This document shows positions 40,935-48,933 of a stretch of 64,000 nucleotides of DNA, in pieces. The stretch lies in assembly GCF_003515685.1 (NCBI RefSeq), contig NZ_QWEG01000001.1, positions 62,001-126,000 of the forward strand, given 5' to 3'. The position numbers and the translations under genes are program-made. The notes below the pieces were generated by a model. That model worked only from the letters and a program-made list of their open reading frames with translations. It did not search any database and was not told the origin of the DNA. This DNA comes from Neobacillus notoginsengisoli (GTDB taxonomy: Bacteria; Bacillota; Bacilli; Bacillales; Cytobacillaceae). Every line of letters begins with the position of its first letter. The stretch's first letter is position 1.

Positions 40935-41951
40935 ATGGAAAAGTCCATTATTAAAGATAAGTTAAACAGGCCGCTGAGGGATTTGAGGATTTCGGTTATT
41001 GACCGCTGCAATTTCCGCTGCCAATACTGCATGCCTGCAGATAAATTTGGGCCAGACTTTGTATTTTTGCCGAGGAGTGCCCTATTAACATATGAAGAAA
41101 TTGAAAGAGTGGCGAAAGTTTTTGTCGAACTTGGCGTCGAGAAAATTCGCCTGACTGGCGGTGAGCCGCTTCTACGCAAGGATTTGCCGATTCTTGTTGA
41201 AATGCTTTCGAAGATCGAAGGGCTGAGCGACATCGGCCTAACGACAAACGGTGTGCTTTTGCCGAAATTTGCCGATCAGCTAAAAGCGGCAGGCTTGATG
41301 AGGGTGAATGTGTCTCTCGATACGCTTGATGACGAGCTTTTCGGACAGATTAACGGACGGAACGTCGGCACGAAGCCAGTCCTTGACGGCATTGCCGCAG
41401 CTAGGAAGGCTGGGCTTGGCGTGAAGGTCAATATGGTTGTCAAAAAGGGCCTTAATGATCATGAAATTCTTCCGATGGCGGAGTACTGCAAGGAAAATGG
41501 CCTCCAGCTTCGGTACATTGAATATATGGATGTCGGCAGCACGAATGGCTGGAAAATGGACGATGTTGTAACGAAGAAACAGATTTACGATCTGTTGAAG
41601 GAAAAGTACGAGCTGGAGGCTGTCGGGCCCGCTTACTACGGTGAGGTGGCCAAGCTGTATCGTTATAAAGGGACTGACATGGAAGTCGGGTTTATTACAT
41701 CTGTTTCCGAGTCGTTCTGCTCAAGCTGTACACGCTCGCGCTTATCAGCAAACGGCCAGCTGTTTACGTGTTTGTTTAATGGCAACGGCCATGACATCCG
41801 CAACTTCATGCGGAATGGTGCGACAGATGAGGAGCTTGCCGAGCGCGTCACGTCGATTTGGGAAGGGCGCCGGGACCGTTATTCCGATGAGCGGACCGAG
41901 GAAACCGCCGCTACCCGCAAGAAAATTGAAATGTCCTATATTGGCGGATAA
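40935..41951 (+). CDS. moaA: GTP 3',8-cyclase MoaA
   Basis: The protein has 338 residues from ATG 40935. Radical SAM cysteines Cys25, Cys29 and Cys32 ([10 protein letters not shown]) and a second cluster in [20 protein letters not shown] are present, and the C-terminus ends in Gly-Gly as in active MoaA. It catalyses the first step of molybdopterin synthesis from GTP. The in-frame extension to 40857 lacks homology; GGGAG precedes ATG 40935. MoeA and MobB follow in the same island. Confidence 0.95.
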   Translation: MEKSIIKDKLNRPLRDLRISVIDRCNFRCQYCMPADKFGPDFVFLPRSALLTYEEIERVAKVFVELGVEKIRLTGGEPLLRKDLPILVEMLSKIEGLSDIGLTTNGVLLPKFADQLKAAGLMRVNVSLDTLDDELFGQINGRNVGTKPVLDGIAAARKAGLGVKVNMVVKKGLNDHEILPMAEYCKENGLQLRYIEYMDVGSTNGWKMDDVVTKKQIYDLLKEKYELEAVGPAYYGEVAKLYRYKGTDMEVGFITSVSESFCSSCTRSRLSANGQLFTCLFNGNGHDIRNFMRNGATDEELAERVTSIWEGRRDRYSDERTEETAATRKKIEMSYIGG

Positions 41952-41958
41952 TGAATAC

Positions 41959-41998
41959 AAAGAGGCTGTTCCGAATTGACCGGGCAGCCTTTTGTTTT
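41959..41998 (+). terminator. Terminator after moaA
   Basis: AGGCTG (41963-41968) pairs with CAGCCT (41985-41990), followed by TTTGTTTTG, 10 bases after the stop. Confidence 0.7.
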
Positions 41999-42035
41999 GT
42001 CAAGCGCTCAGGCTAAATTGCCTAAGCTTCATGCC

Positions 42036-42067
42036 AAAAAGCCTGCCAGCATGGAGCCGGCAGGCCG
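42036..42067 (-). terminator. Terminator of the RIC/ScdA gene
   Basis: On the minus strand GCCTGCCGGCTCC...GGCAGGC folds into a seven-pair stem and is followed by TTTTTGG. Confidence 0.78.
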
Positions 42068-42091
42068 TAACTAAATCACCATAAATGTCTA

Positions 42092-42787
42092 TTAGAAATA
42101 CCTAGGGAACAGAATGTTGTTCTCAAGATGCACGTGCATGAATGTTTGTGCTTCAAGCATTTCCAGGCGCTTATAGACGAGGCGGTACGTTCCGCACGCA
42201 TCGGCTGGAGGAATAAAGTCGGATGTGATGTCACGAAGCTGCTTCAGGATTGCGCCAGCATGGTCGTGCTCGGCCTCTAATTCCTTAATGTAGTTGAGCG
42301 CCCCATCGCGATCTTCAACGGTGTTGTCGTCAAGTTGCTTGATTAATGGGAAGACAGTTTCTTCTTCTTTTGCGACATGCTCAAGCATTTCTTTTTTTAG
42401 CTCATAATAGAGCTCATACACTTTCAAAAGCTCAGGGCGATGGCCGCCGTGGACGCGGGAAACCTTTGTAACATATGGGCTCAGGTTTAAAAATTCCTCG
42501 CGGAGCGGGTTGTGGTATTCGCTGATGACATGGTCGATAATTGTATTGGAATCGGAATCGATCCATACTTTCATATCGTCTTCGCCATTGCTGCTCTTTT
42601 CAATAACCTCGGTCAAGTTTGCCATGAGAACGCCCAGGTCGACGCCGCCTGTCGCGGCTGCCTCTGCAATCGGAGTGGCGCCGCCGCAGCAGAAGTCGAT
42701 TCGGACACTTTTAAATACATCAGCTGTTTTCGGGAAGTCATTGACGAGATCTCTGACGAGTGTTTGTTCTGAATAAGTTTTAAGCAT
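42092..42787 (-). CDS. scdA: Iron-sulphur cluster repair di-iron protein (RIC/ScdA/YtfE)
   Basis: The 231-residue protein has an N-terminal ScdA domain with DFCCGGATPIAEAA (about residues 31-45) and a C-terminal hemerythrin-like domain with His and Glu ligands (EYHNPLREE, HVAKEEETVFPLI, ELEAEHDHAGAILK). It repairs clusters damaged by nitric oxide and oxidants. It is encoded behind an Fnr-type site. ATG 42787 follows a GAGGATAT-type ribosome site. Confidence 0.92.
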   Translation of the reverse strand: MLKTYSEQTLVRDLVNDFPKTADVFKSVRIDFCCGGATPIAEAAATGGVDLGVLMANLTEVIEKSSNGEDDMKVWIDSDSNTIIDHVISEYHNPLREEFLNLSPYVTKVSRVHGGHRPELLKVYELYYELKKEMLEHVAKEEETVFPLIKQLDDNTVEDRDGALNYIKELEAEHDHAGAILKQLRDITSDFIPPADACGTYRLVYKRLEMLEAQTFMHVHLENNILFPRYF

Positions 42788-42834
42788 TGTTATATATCCT
42801 CCTTGTTAAAGGTAATAATCTCTTCTTACCTCTT

Positions 42835-42877
42835 AGGATAAACCATCCACAAATGAAAGATGGTGACCTGCATCACA
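42835..42877 (-). promoter_or_regulatory. Fnr-type promoter of the RIC/ScdA gene
   Basis: On the plus strand GGTGACCTGCATCACA (42862-42877) fits TGTGA-N6-TCACA with one mismatch. A minus-strand TATCCT (42835-42840) lies at the spacing that puts the dyad centre near -41.5. No equally placed -10 sequence exists toward moeA. Confidence 0.7.
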
Positions 42878-43015
42878 CTTGAGAATATTTTTCAATGAAG
42901 ACATTCTTTAGCCAAAAATTGTCCACAATTCACAATTTGCCAATAAATCGGGTTTCAGCTACCCTTATAAGGGAGAAGGAAACCCTATACAGTCGATTCT
43001 GCGGGAGATGATAAG

Positions 43016-44281
43016 ATGCTGGAAATGAGGAAGCCAATCTCTATTGGCGAAGCGGTACAACGGATTATGGATTGGAAACGAACGGGTCAAACCGAACGGA
43101 TATCCATTAATGATAGCTATGGAAGATTTTTATCGGAGGATTTAATTGCCACAAGCGATGTCCCTCATTTTACAAGGGCACCCTATGATGGATTCGCGGT
43201 TCGGTCGATTGATTCACAGGAGGCCGGGCTGAACAATCCGGTCGAATTTGAGGTCATTGACCATATCGGTGCAGGACAAACCACGTCGAAGGTCCTTGGC
43301 GAAAAGCAGGCTGTAAGAATCATGACTGGGGCAATGATGCCTGAAGGAGCCGACGCGGTCATGATGCTTGAGTTGGTGAAAACATCCGAGCGTGATGGCA
43401 AAAACTATATGACGATTAAGCGGAAAATCAAAAAAGGGGAAAATGTCTCCTTCCGGGCCGAGGATGCGAAACAAGGTGAGGTTCTCGTTAAAAAAGGAAC
43501 GCTGATCAATCCGGGTATACAGGCGATGCTCGCGACTTTTGGTTATGGGGAAGTTCCTGTTGCAAAAAAGCCGATCGTTGGCCTATATGCGACCGGAACC
43601 GAGTTGCTTGATGTCAATGATCCGCTTGTTCCCGGCAAAATCCGCAATAGCAATTCCTATATGATTGCTGCCCAGATAGAGCGGGCCGGAGGAGAAGTAA
43701 ACTATTTCGGCACCCTTCCCGATGATTTCGATACATGCTTTGATGCGATAAGAAATGCCCTTGCGAAAGTGGATATGCTCGTGACGACAGGCGGGGTGTC
43801 TGTAGGAGACTTTGATTATCTGCCGGCTATTTATGAAAAGCTTGGCGCCGAAGTGTTATTCAATAAAGTGGCAATGAGGCCGGGCAGTGTCACCACGGTG
43901 GCCCAATTTGAAGGGAAGCTTCTTTTCGGCCTTTCGGGAAATCCTTCCGCCTGCTACGTCGGTTTTGAACTCTTTACACGGCCGGTCATCCGGACAATGC
44001 TATGCTCGAACAAGCCGCATCTCCGCAAGGAAAGAGCAGTCCTTGACACCGATTTTCCGAAAGCCAATCCGTTTGCCCGGTTTGTCCGCAGCACGACATT
44101 CTTTCAAGATGGGAGGCTGATGGCAACGCCAAGCGGACTTGATAAATCCAATATTGTTATGAGCCTTGCAGGTGCAAACTCACTCATGATCCTTCCAGGC
44201 GGGACGAGAGGCTTTGAAGCAGGAAGGGAAGTAGACGTGCTCCTGCTAGAAGACCAGGAAGGAAGCGAATGGCCGTGGTAA
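43016..44281 (+). CDS. moeA: Molybdopterin molybdenumtransferase MoeA
   Basis: The 421-residue protein has the MoeA domains: a start with SIGEAVQRIMDW, TRAPYDGFAVR, MTGAMMPEGADAVMM, and the MPT-binding region TTGGVSVGDFDYLPA then FGLSGNPSACYVGFELF. It inserts molybdate into molybdopterin. ATG 43016 follows GCGGGAG. The stop lies 13 bases inside mobB, so the genes overlap. Confidence 0.94.
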   Translation: MLEMRKPISIGEAVQRIMDWKRTGQTERISINDSYGRFLSEDLIATSDVPHFTRAPYDGFAVRSIDSQEAGLNNPVEFEVIDHIGAGQTTSKVLGEKQAVRIMTGAMMPEGADAVMMLELVKTSERDGKNYMTIKRKIKKGENVSFRAEDAKQGEVLVKKGTLINPGIQAMLATFGYGEVPVAKKPIVGLYATGTELLDVNDPLVPGKIRNSNSYMIAAQIERAGGEVNYFGTLPDDFDTCFDAIRNALAKVDMLVTTGGVSVGDFDYLPAIYEKLGAEVLFNKVAMRPGSVTTVAQFEGKLLFGLSGNPSACYVGFELFTRPVIRTMLCSNKPHLRKERAVLDTDFPKANPFARFVRSTTFFQDGRLMATPSGLDKSNIVMSLAGANSLMILPGGTRGFEAGREVDVLLLEDQEGSEWPW

Positions 44282-44781
44282 GGCCATTCATTTTTCAGAT
44301 TGTCGGCTTTCAAAACAGTGGGAAAACGACTTTGTCTGAATCTCTTATTACAATCTTTAAAGAAGCCGGCCTGAAGGTGTCATCTATTAAGCACCATGGC
44401 CATGGCGGAAAACCGGAAGTGCATGAACAAAAAGATTCAGCCCGCCACTTGTCTGCAGGAGCTGAAGCGGTACTGGTTGAAGGTGGAGGCCGGCTCCTGA
44501 TCCATTCCGAGAAAGAGGAGTGGACCCTGGAAGAACAGTTGGCTATGTTGTCCGCTTTTTATCCAGATGTCATCTTAATAGAAGGACATAAAAATGCAGC
44601 CTACCCGAAAATCGTCCTTCTGCGAAATGAACAGGATGAAATCCTTTTGCAGCAACTGGAAAACATACTCGCTCTGGCCTATTGGCAAAACAAGCCGGAA
44701 ACCAGCTATCCGGCCTTCCCAATAACAGGCAGTCACACAGCACCAAAACTTGTCGAACTACTAAAAGGACACCTATCATAG
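44269..44781 (+). CDS. mobB: Molybdopterin-guanine dinucleotide adapter MobB
   Basis: The 170-residue P-loop protein has GFQNSGKTTLSESL at residues 13-26 and IKHHGHGGKPEVHEQKDSAR, plus a Walker B-like LVEGGGRLLIHSE segment. MobB binds GTP and helps MobA with MGD formation; mobA itself is not in the window. ATG 44269 overlaps moeA by 13 bases and has GGAAGGAAG upstream. Confidence 0.92.
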   Translation: MAVVRPFIFQIVGFQNSGKTTLSESLITIFKEAGLKVSSIKHHGHGGKPEVHEQKDSARHLSAGAEAVLVEGGGRLLIHSEKEEWTLEEQLAMLSAFYPDVILIEGHKNAAYPKIVLLRNEQDEILLQQLENILALAYWQNKPETSYPAFPITGSHTAPKLVELLKGHLS

Positions 44782-44793
44782 GCGTCCTTTTTT
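44763..44793 (+). terminator. Terminator overlapping the mobB stop
   Basis: AAAAGGAC (44763-44770) and GTCCTTTT (44784-44791) pair with extra inner CC/GG pairs, followed by TTTT. It ends the moeA-mobB operon. Confidence 0.8.
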
Positions 44794-44931
44794 AGTGCCG
44801 TTTGACGATTGCCCAGCAACTTAACAACCCGGATTGTATAAAAACCTTGTGAAAAGTTACTTTTGTCACTGAATTGTCACGATTACTTCGTTAAAATGAT
44901 AAATGGTTGTGAAGAGTGAGGAGTGATTTGA

Positions 44932-45357
44932 GTGGGATTGTTTCATTGGTTTGCCTGGCTCGTCTATCCGTATACAGTAACTGCAGTTTTAGGCATGGGA
45001 ATCGTATGGCAATATGATTCACCGGACAGGTTTGAAGAAATACAAATGAAATCAGGTCTCATTTTAAATAGAGTTGTAAAACTCCTTTGGCTCTTTACGA
45101 CTTTGACAGGGATTGGGCTGATTGCTTTTTACCGTTCCACAGACGAATTGCCGAACATGTTTGAATGGCTGATTGGCTTTCTCCATTTTAATCCCGATTT
45201 AACTTTGCTGAAACATGCCTCTGTTTTGCTGCAAGTCCACTTAATGCTCTTATTTACTTTTTTGTTATTTTTCTCGTTCACGAAATACGTTTCAATTATG
45301 TTTAAACCAATCCATATACTGAAAGCGCTTAACAGACGGAAAGCGAAGATTCGCTAA
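44932..45357 (+). CDS. Reduced NarI-like (nitrate reductase gamma) membrane protein
   Basis: The 141-residue protein has four hydrophobic helices. It resembles the beginning and end of NarI (about 225 residues): WFAWLVYPYTVTAVLGMGIV, then FNPDLTLL and LQVHLMLLFTFLLFFSFTKY. The His of the FxxH segment is kept (His103). The His expected after the first helix (GH in NarI) is absent, and the FTRLVH-type His is replaced (Ser121). It may bind one heme at most. GTG 44932 follows GAGTGAGGAG. It lies in the molybdenum/nitrate island; its role is unknown. Confidence 0.62.
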   Translation: MGLFHWFAWLVYPYTVTAVLGMGIVWQYDSPDRFEEIQMKSGLILNRVVKLLWLFTTLTGIGLIAFYRSTDELPNMFEWLIGFLHFNPDLTLLKHASVLLQVHLMLLFTFLLFFSFTKYVSIMFKPIHILKALNRRKAKIR

Positions 45358-45417
45358 AAGCTCTTTTTTTGCAAAAACCAACTTGTTGCCAATTCTGACA
45401 CTTTTCTTCTATATTAA

Positions 45418-45460
45418 TGTGATGCATTTCACACTATGTGCAGATGGTTTCCACTATAGT
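45418..45460 (+). promoter_or_regulatory. Fnr-activated class II promoter of ywiC
   Basis: TGTGATGCATTTCACA (45418-45433) is a perfect TGTGA-N6-TCACA dyad. TATAGT at 45455-45460 predicts a start near 45467, placing the centre at about -41.5. No -35 hexamer is seen. Confidence 0.85.
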
Positions 45461-45492
45461 GATGGTAAGATGCTAACAGAGAGGTGTTAAGA

Positions 45493-46215
45493 ATGAAATT
45501 ATTTATGCCGAAGCAGCACGGTGCGTGGGCGATGGTCATCATTCCATTCTGGCTGGGAGTCGTTTCAGGCGGTTTTGTTTGGGAGCACATTCCGTTCTTC
45601 TTTGGATGGCTGCTGCTTTATTTAGCCACTTATCCAATGCTGCTCCTTTTTAAGAAAAAGAAGTTGCAGTTTCATGTGAAATGGTCACTGATTTATCTTG
45701 TCCCGGCAATCTTGCTTTTGCTGTTCCCACTTTTCGAACGGCCATCCGTCGCCTGGTTTGGCGTTATGATGATTCCGTTTTTTGTGATTAATGCTTACTT
45801 TTCTGCACAAAATAAAGACCGTGCCATAATGAACGATTTTTGCGCGATCTTTGCATTCTCCCTCGCCGGGATTGCCAGTGCTTACTTGGCCGCAGGCAGT
45901 GTGACGAAGGAAGCAGCCCTTGTCTTTATCGTTTCATCCCTATTCTTTATCGGCAGTACCTTCTTTGTCAAATCCATGATCCGGGAAAAGAAAAACGCGA
46001 ATTTTAAATGGCTTTCATGGGTATTTCATGTCATTAATCCCGTTCTGTGGCTAATCTTCGGCCAATGGATTGTTGCCCTCGCCTTTGTCCCAAGTGCCTT
46101 CAGAGCAATTTACTATTACGGAAAAGGGCTGACACCAAAGCAAATCGGAATATATGAAATCATCAACTCAGCACTCTTTTTTATCATGATTGTTACCCAT
46201 CTAGTCCTAAACTAG
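45493..46215 (+). CDS. ywiC: YwiC-family membrane protein
   Basis: The 240-residue integral membrane protein begins MKLFMPKQHGAWAMVIIPFW, the YwiC motif (QHGAWAM), and has six to eight helices. B. subtilis YwiC is induced by anaerobiosis from the fnr-nar region. ATG 45493 follows AGAGGTG; the GTG at 45484 overlaps that ribosome site and is not preferred. The Fnr box upstream agrees with oxygen-limited expression. Its biochemical role is unknown, perhaps a UbiA-like activity. Confidence 0.85.
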   Translation: MKLFMPKQHGAWAMVIIPFWLGVVSGGFVWEHIPFFFGWLLLYLATYPMLLLFKKKKLQFHVKWSLIYLVPAILLLLFPLFERPSVAWFGVMMIPFFVINAYFSAQNKDRAIMNDFCAIFAFSLAGIASAYLAAGSVTKEAALVFIVSSLFFIGSTFFVKSMIREKKNANFKWLSWVFHVINPVLWLIFGQWIVALAFVPSAFRAIYYYGKGLTPKQIGIYEIINSALFFIMIVTHLVLN

Positions 46216-46236
46216 GCGACGCACATAGAAAAAATT

Positions 46237-46266
46237 AAGCCTGCCAGGCATGCCCGGCAGGCTTTA
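46237..46266. terminator. Bidirectional terminator between ywiC and the second Fnr gene
   Basis: AAGCCTGCC and GGCAGGCTT form a nine-pair stem around AGGCATGCCC, with A-rich left and T-containing right flanks. Confidence 0.75.
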
Positions 46267-46273
46267 CGATTCG

Positions 46274-46966
46274 TCAATCGATATTGCAGATTTCTTTCGG
46301 GCAGTTTTCGCAGTCAATTTCCCTTTTCAAATAGGCGAGCTGGTGAATTGTGATAATGCCCTTGTTAATTGAAATGACTCCCTTTTTCCTTAAATCACCG
46401 AGAAGCCGGTTTACAACTTCCCTGGAAGTCCCGCAGAAGTTCGCCACTTCCTGATTTGTCAGAAGAAGGTCGATCATGATGCCTTGACTCGTCTTGACCC
46501 CATAACTATTTGCCATGCGGATTAGCGTAGAATATAGGGCGCCTTTTTTGCCATGAAGAACGAGGTCACGGAACTTCGTTTGTGTTTTCCGGTAATGCTG
46601 GCTCATCCATTTCATGAATTCCAACGCTAAAACACTGTCATGCGCAAGCTTGGCTTCGAGTTCGTCTTTCATGATGACAGCGACTTCACCGCTTTCAACG
46701 ACTTTTGCACTTAATAAGTTCCTGGGAGTTGCGCAAAAGATATTCAACTCGCCAATCAAATCTCCCTCGGAGCAAATCCTCAAGGTCAATTCCCTGCCAT
46801 CAGGGATGATTTTGCTGACCTGAATTAATCCGCTTAACAAGACATAAATTTCCCGTGAAGGAGATCCTTCTTGGAAAAGAAAATGTCCCTTTTCAACCTT
46901 TTGAATATGATGGGTATGCTTTAACAATTCTGTTAATTTTGCCGGTGTTCCTGCTAATGATTGCAT
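46274..46966 (-). CDS. Fnr-type transcription regulator, paralogue 2
   Basis: The 230-residue protein is similar along its length to the regulator at 39853-40557. It has the same dimer helix (LEFMKWMSQHYRKTQTKFRD), an HTH with LTNQEVANFCGTSREVVNRL and a C-terminal CENCPKEIC cluster with Cys219, Cys222 and Cys227. ATG 46966 is chosen over GTG 46975 because AGGTGG lies five bases before the ATG. Both paralogues have identical-looking recognition helices, so they may bind overlapping sites. Confidence 0.88.
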   Translation of the reverse strand: MQSLAGTPAKLTELLKHTHHIQKVEKGHFLFQEGSPSREIYVLLSGLIQVSKIIPDGRELTLRICSEGDLIGELNIFCATPRNLLSAKVVESGEVAVIMKDELEAKLAHDSVLALEFMKWMSQHYRKTQTKFRDLVLHGKKGALYSTLIRMANSYGVKTSQGIMIDLLLTNQEVANFCGTSREVVNRLLGDLRKKGVISINKGIITIHQLAYLKREIDCENCPKEICNID

Positions 46967-47205
46967 GGTTGCCACCTACCTTTTTCAGCTGATATGTAAG
47001 GCGCTTGTAAGATATTACTATTATTATATTGCTAAAGGAGGAAAAAAACTATAAAACCATGTGAATATTCATACAATAGTCACATTCGACAAACATTTCC
47101 TTCTAGCTCCTTGCGGTTATTTTTGCTAAAAATTGCTCCTTATCAAGTTTGCTTGAACGGTGAAAAGTATAGAGGAAAGAATCAATTGAAAGAGGAGTGA
47201 GTAGG

Positions 47206-47385
47206 ATGGGCCAGAATCATCAGTTCAAACCGGGGCAAAAAGCACCGAATAATGGAACATATATCGAGATTGGTGACACGGGGAGCCCCGTCATGAATCC
47301 ACGGAAACTGTATTTAAAAAAAGGGCAGCCGTTTCCGGAAGCATCCAATCATGAAAGAATTTGGGCATACACAAGAAAACCTTAA
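47206..47385 (+). CDS. yjzC: YjzC-family small protein
   Basis: The 59-residue protein begins MGQNHQFKPGQKAPNNGTYI, a strong match in length and sequence to YjzC of Bacillus. It contains GSPVMNPRKLYLKKGQPFPE and ends ERIWAYTRKP. GAGGAGTG precedes ATG 47206. B. subtilis yjzC is in the same chromosomal neighbourhood as yjzD. It is sporulation-related or unknown. Confidence 0.85.
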   Translation: MGQNHQFKPGQKAPNNGTYIEIGDTGSPVMNPRKLYLKKGQPFPEASNHERIWAYTRKP

Positions 47386-47410
47386 AATTATGGATTTTAT
47401 ATTTTTTTGC

Positions 47411-47539
47411 GTTGATTGAAACGGAGGGCACCGACTCCGGCGGGATGCAGCGGCAAGGTGGAGACCCCACAGGCGCTAAAGCGCCGAGGAGGCTCCACTG
47501 ACGCCCCGCGGAAAGCGTGTGCCCGGAGTGCAAATCAAC
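47411..47539. repeat. Family 1 intergenic repeat, copy 2
   Basis: This 129-base element starts GTTGATTGAAACGGAGGGCA and ends CAAATCAAC, with inner words GGTGGAGACCCCACAGGCGC, CGAGGAGGCTCCACTGACGC and CCGCGGAAAGCGTG. It is uninterrupted and lies after yjzC. Confidence 0.92.
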
Positions 47540-47668
47540 TGCAATTTTAACAGAACGTATCGCTATCCAATAAAGAATTTTGAGGTTGAACACATCCCAG
47601 GTAGGGTAAATGGAGAAAAAACGGGAAATGAATTATAATCTATGTATACGGGCTGCTTTTTAGGCCAA

Positions 47669-47700
47669 GAAAAAAGGTCATCCGGTAAGGATGGCCTTTA
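47669..47700 (-). terminator. Terminator of yjzD
   Basis: On the minus strand AAAGGCCATCC and GGATGACCTTT pair around TTACC, followed by a TTT tract. Confidence 0.75.
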
Positions 47701-47710
47701 CTAAATGGTT

Positions 47711-47893
47711 TTAATGCTGATCAGCCGAGTCATTTGGAAGAATGGCCGGAGCAATCAGAATCAATATCGTCGCCAGCACCCCCAATAAAGCCGCGACTTT
47801 GTAATCAAAATTAGCACCGATCATTGAAGTTACCACATAACTAAGCATTTCCACTAAAAGCAAAACCCAAAAGAAAGTCCAAAAATATCGCAT
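47711..47893 (-). CDS. yjzD: YjzD-family (DUF2929) small membrane protein
   Basis: The 60-residue protein starts MRYFWTFFWVLLLVEMLSYV and has two hydrophobic helices and an acidic tail. It fits YjzD/DUF2929 (61 residues) in length and position next to the yjaU-yjaV-fabH block. ATG 47893 follows TTGAGGTGA. YjzD is reported as a regulator-type membrane protein in B. subtilis, without a clear biochemical role. Confidence 0.8.
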   Translation of the reverse strand: MRYFWTFFWVLLLVEMLSYVVTSMIGANFDYKVAALLGVLATILILIAPAILPNDSADQH

Positions 47894-48125
47894 TTCAGTC
47901 ACCTCAACCTATATTCTCTCATTTTATCTTACCATATAGACAAAAAAGAAGAAATGCAAAACCGAAGCTCAAAGCCTAAAATGTGACAAGCGCTTATTAT
48001 TTTGCCGGCAGGTGATCGAAGGAAACGGAATGGCAAGTTTCACACGGTTTTGGCGAAAGTCCCTATTTCATTATTTGTGAGCATACATACAATAATAGTG
48101 GAGAATGGCAGAAGGAGTTTTTTGT

Positions 48126-48857
48126 ATGGAGAACAGGAATTTTCAGCTTGAAGGCCAGTGGAGTGCCGTTTACTACCCGGAGAAGCCTACAGGGTTTGGG
48201 GTGATCATTTTTGGGGATGAACGGCACTATGTAGATGAAAGGACAAGTTTCTGGAGTCAAAATGCCGGCAAGCGGCAAATTGTAACCGATTTGAAGGAAG
48301 CCGGCTATACACTGTTCACCTCCAATTTTTACGGGAAAAACTGGGGGGCTGAAAATGCTGTACGGCTAGCTTCCACCCTGTATGAATTCGTAATGAAAAA
48401 TGAAATATTGAACAGAAGGATCCACATTCTGGCAGAAGGGATGGGAACACTTGCCGCACTTGCCTTTGCAAAAGAAATGAACAGCCAAATACGTTCGATT
48501 GTCCTGCTCAACCCAATTCTTTCAATCAAGCACCATTTGGAGCAGGAAAAGGAGAATAAGTTTTTTTACAGGAAAATCACGAGGGAAATTGCACATGCTT
48601 ATGAAATAAAAATGGAAACAGCCGAAAAGGAAATTGCCTGCTTGAAAGAACCAGTTCTGGATCTATCTATTCCTATTATGGTCGTTCATATTCTTTCAGG
48701 TGGAAGAAGCTATAGCCATGCAAGGACGAGCAAAAACATTCTTTCTTCCTCGAGAACGAAACCATCAATCAGCGAAATGTATGTCATGCCTGAGAAGGCA
48801 GGTCAACTTGGAGGGGATATTGTCAGGTTCATGTCGAGATATGAAAAGAACCTCTAA
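48126..48857 (+). CDS. yjaU: YjaU-like alpha/beta-hydrolase-fold protein
   Basis: The 243-residue protein has a RIHILAEGMGTLAALAFAKE segment in place of the GxSxG nucleophile elbow; the expected serine is glycine, so hydrolase activity is doubtful. Later YFxxP-type motifs are not obvious. ATG 48126 is used because AAGGAG is eight bases upstream; ATG 48105 has no good site. The position after yjzD matches yjaU. The following yjaV probably belongs to the same transcript. Confidence 0.72.
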   Translation: MENRNFQLEGQWSAVYYPEKPTGFGVIIFGDERHYVDERTSFWSQNAGKRQIVTDLKEAGYTLFTSNFYGKNWGAENAVRLASTLYEFVMKNEILNRRIHILAEGMGTLAALAFAKEMNSQIRSIVLLNPILSIKHHLEQEKENKFFYRKITREIAHAYEIKMETAEKEIACLKEPVLDLSIPIMVVHILSGGRSYSHARTSKNILSSSRTKPSISEMYVMPEKAGQLGGDIVRFMSRYEKNL

Positions 48858-48933
48858 AAGGAGGTTCGGGGGGAATATGCTGCTGGCTCTGGCATAGGAT
48901 ACAGTGAGACTGGCGAGATGGGGGCGATGAACC

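Noticed and set aside
44863-44880. Two TTGTCAC words upstream of the NarI-like gene
   Set aside because: They form no clear dyad and no promoter with acceptable spacing, so no regulator is proposed.
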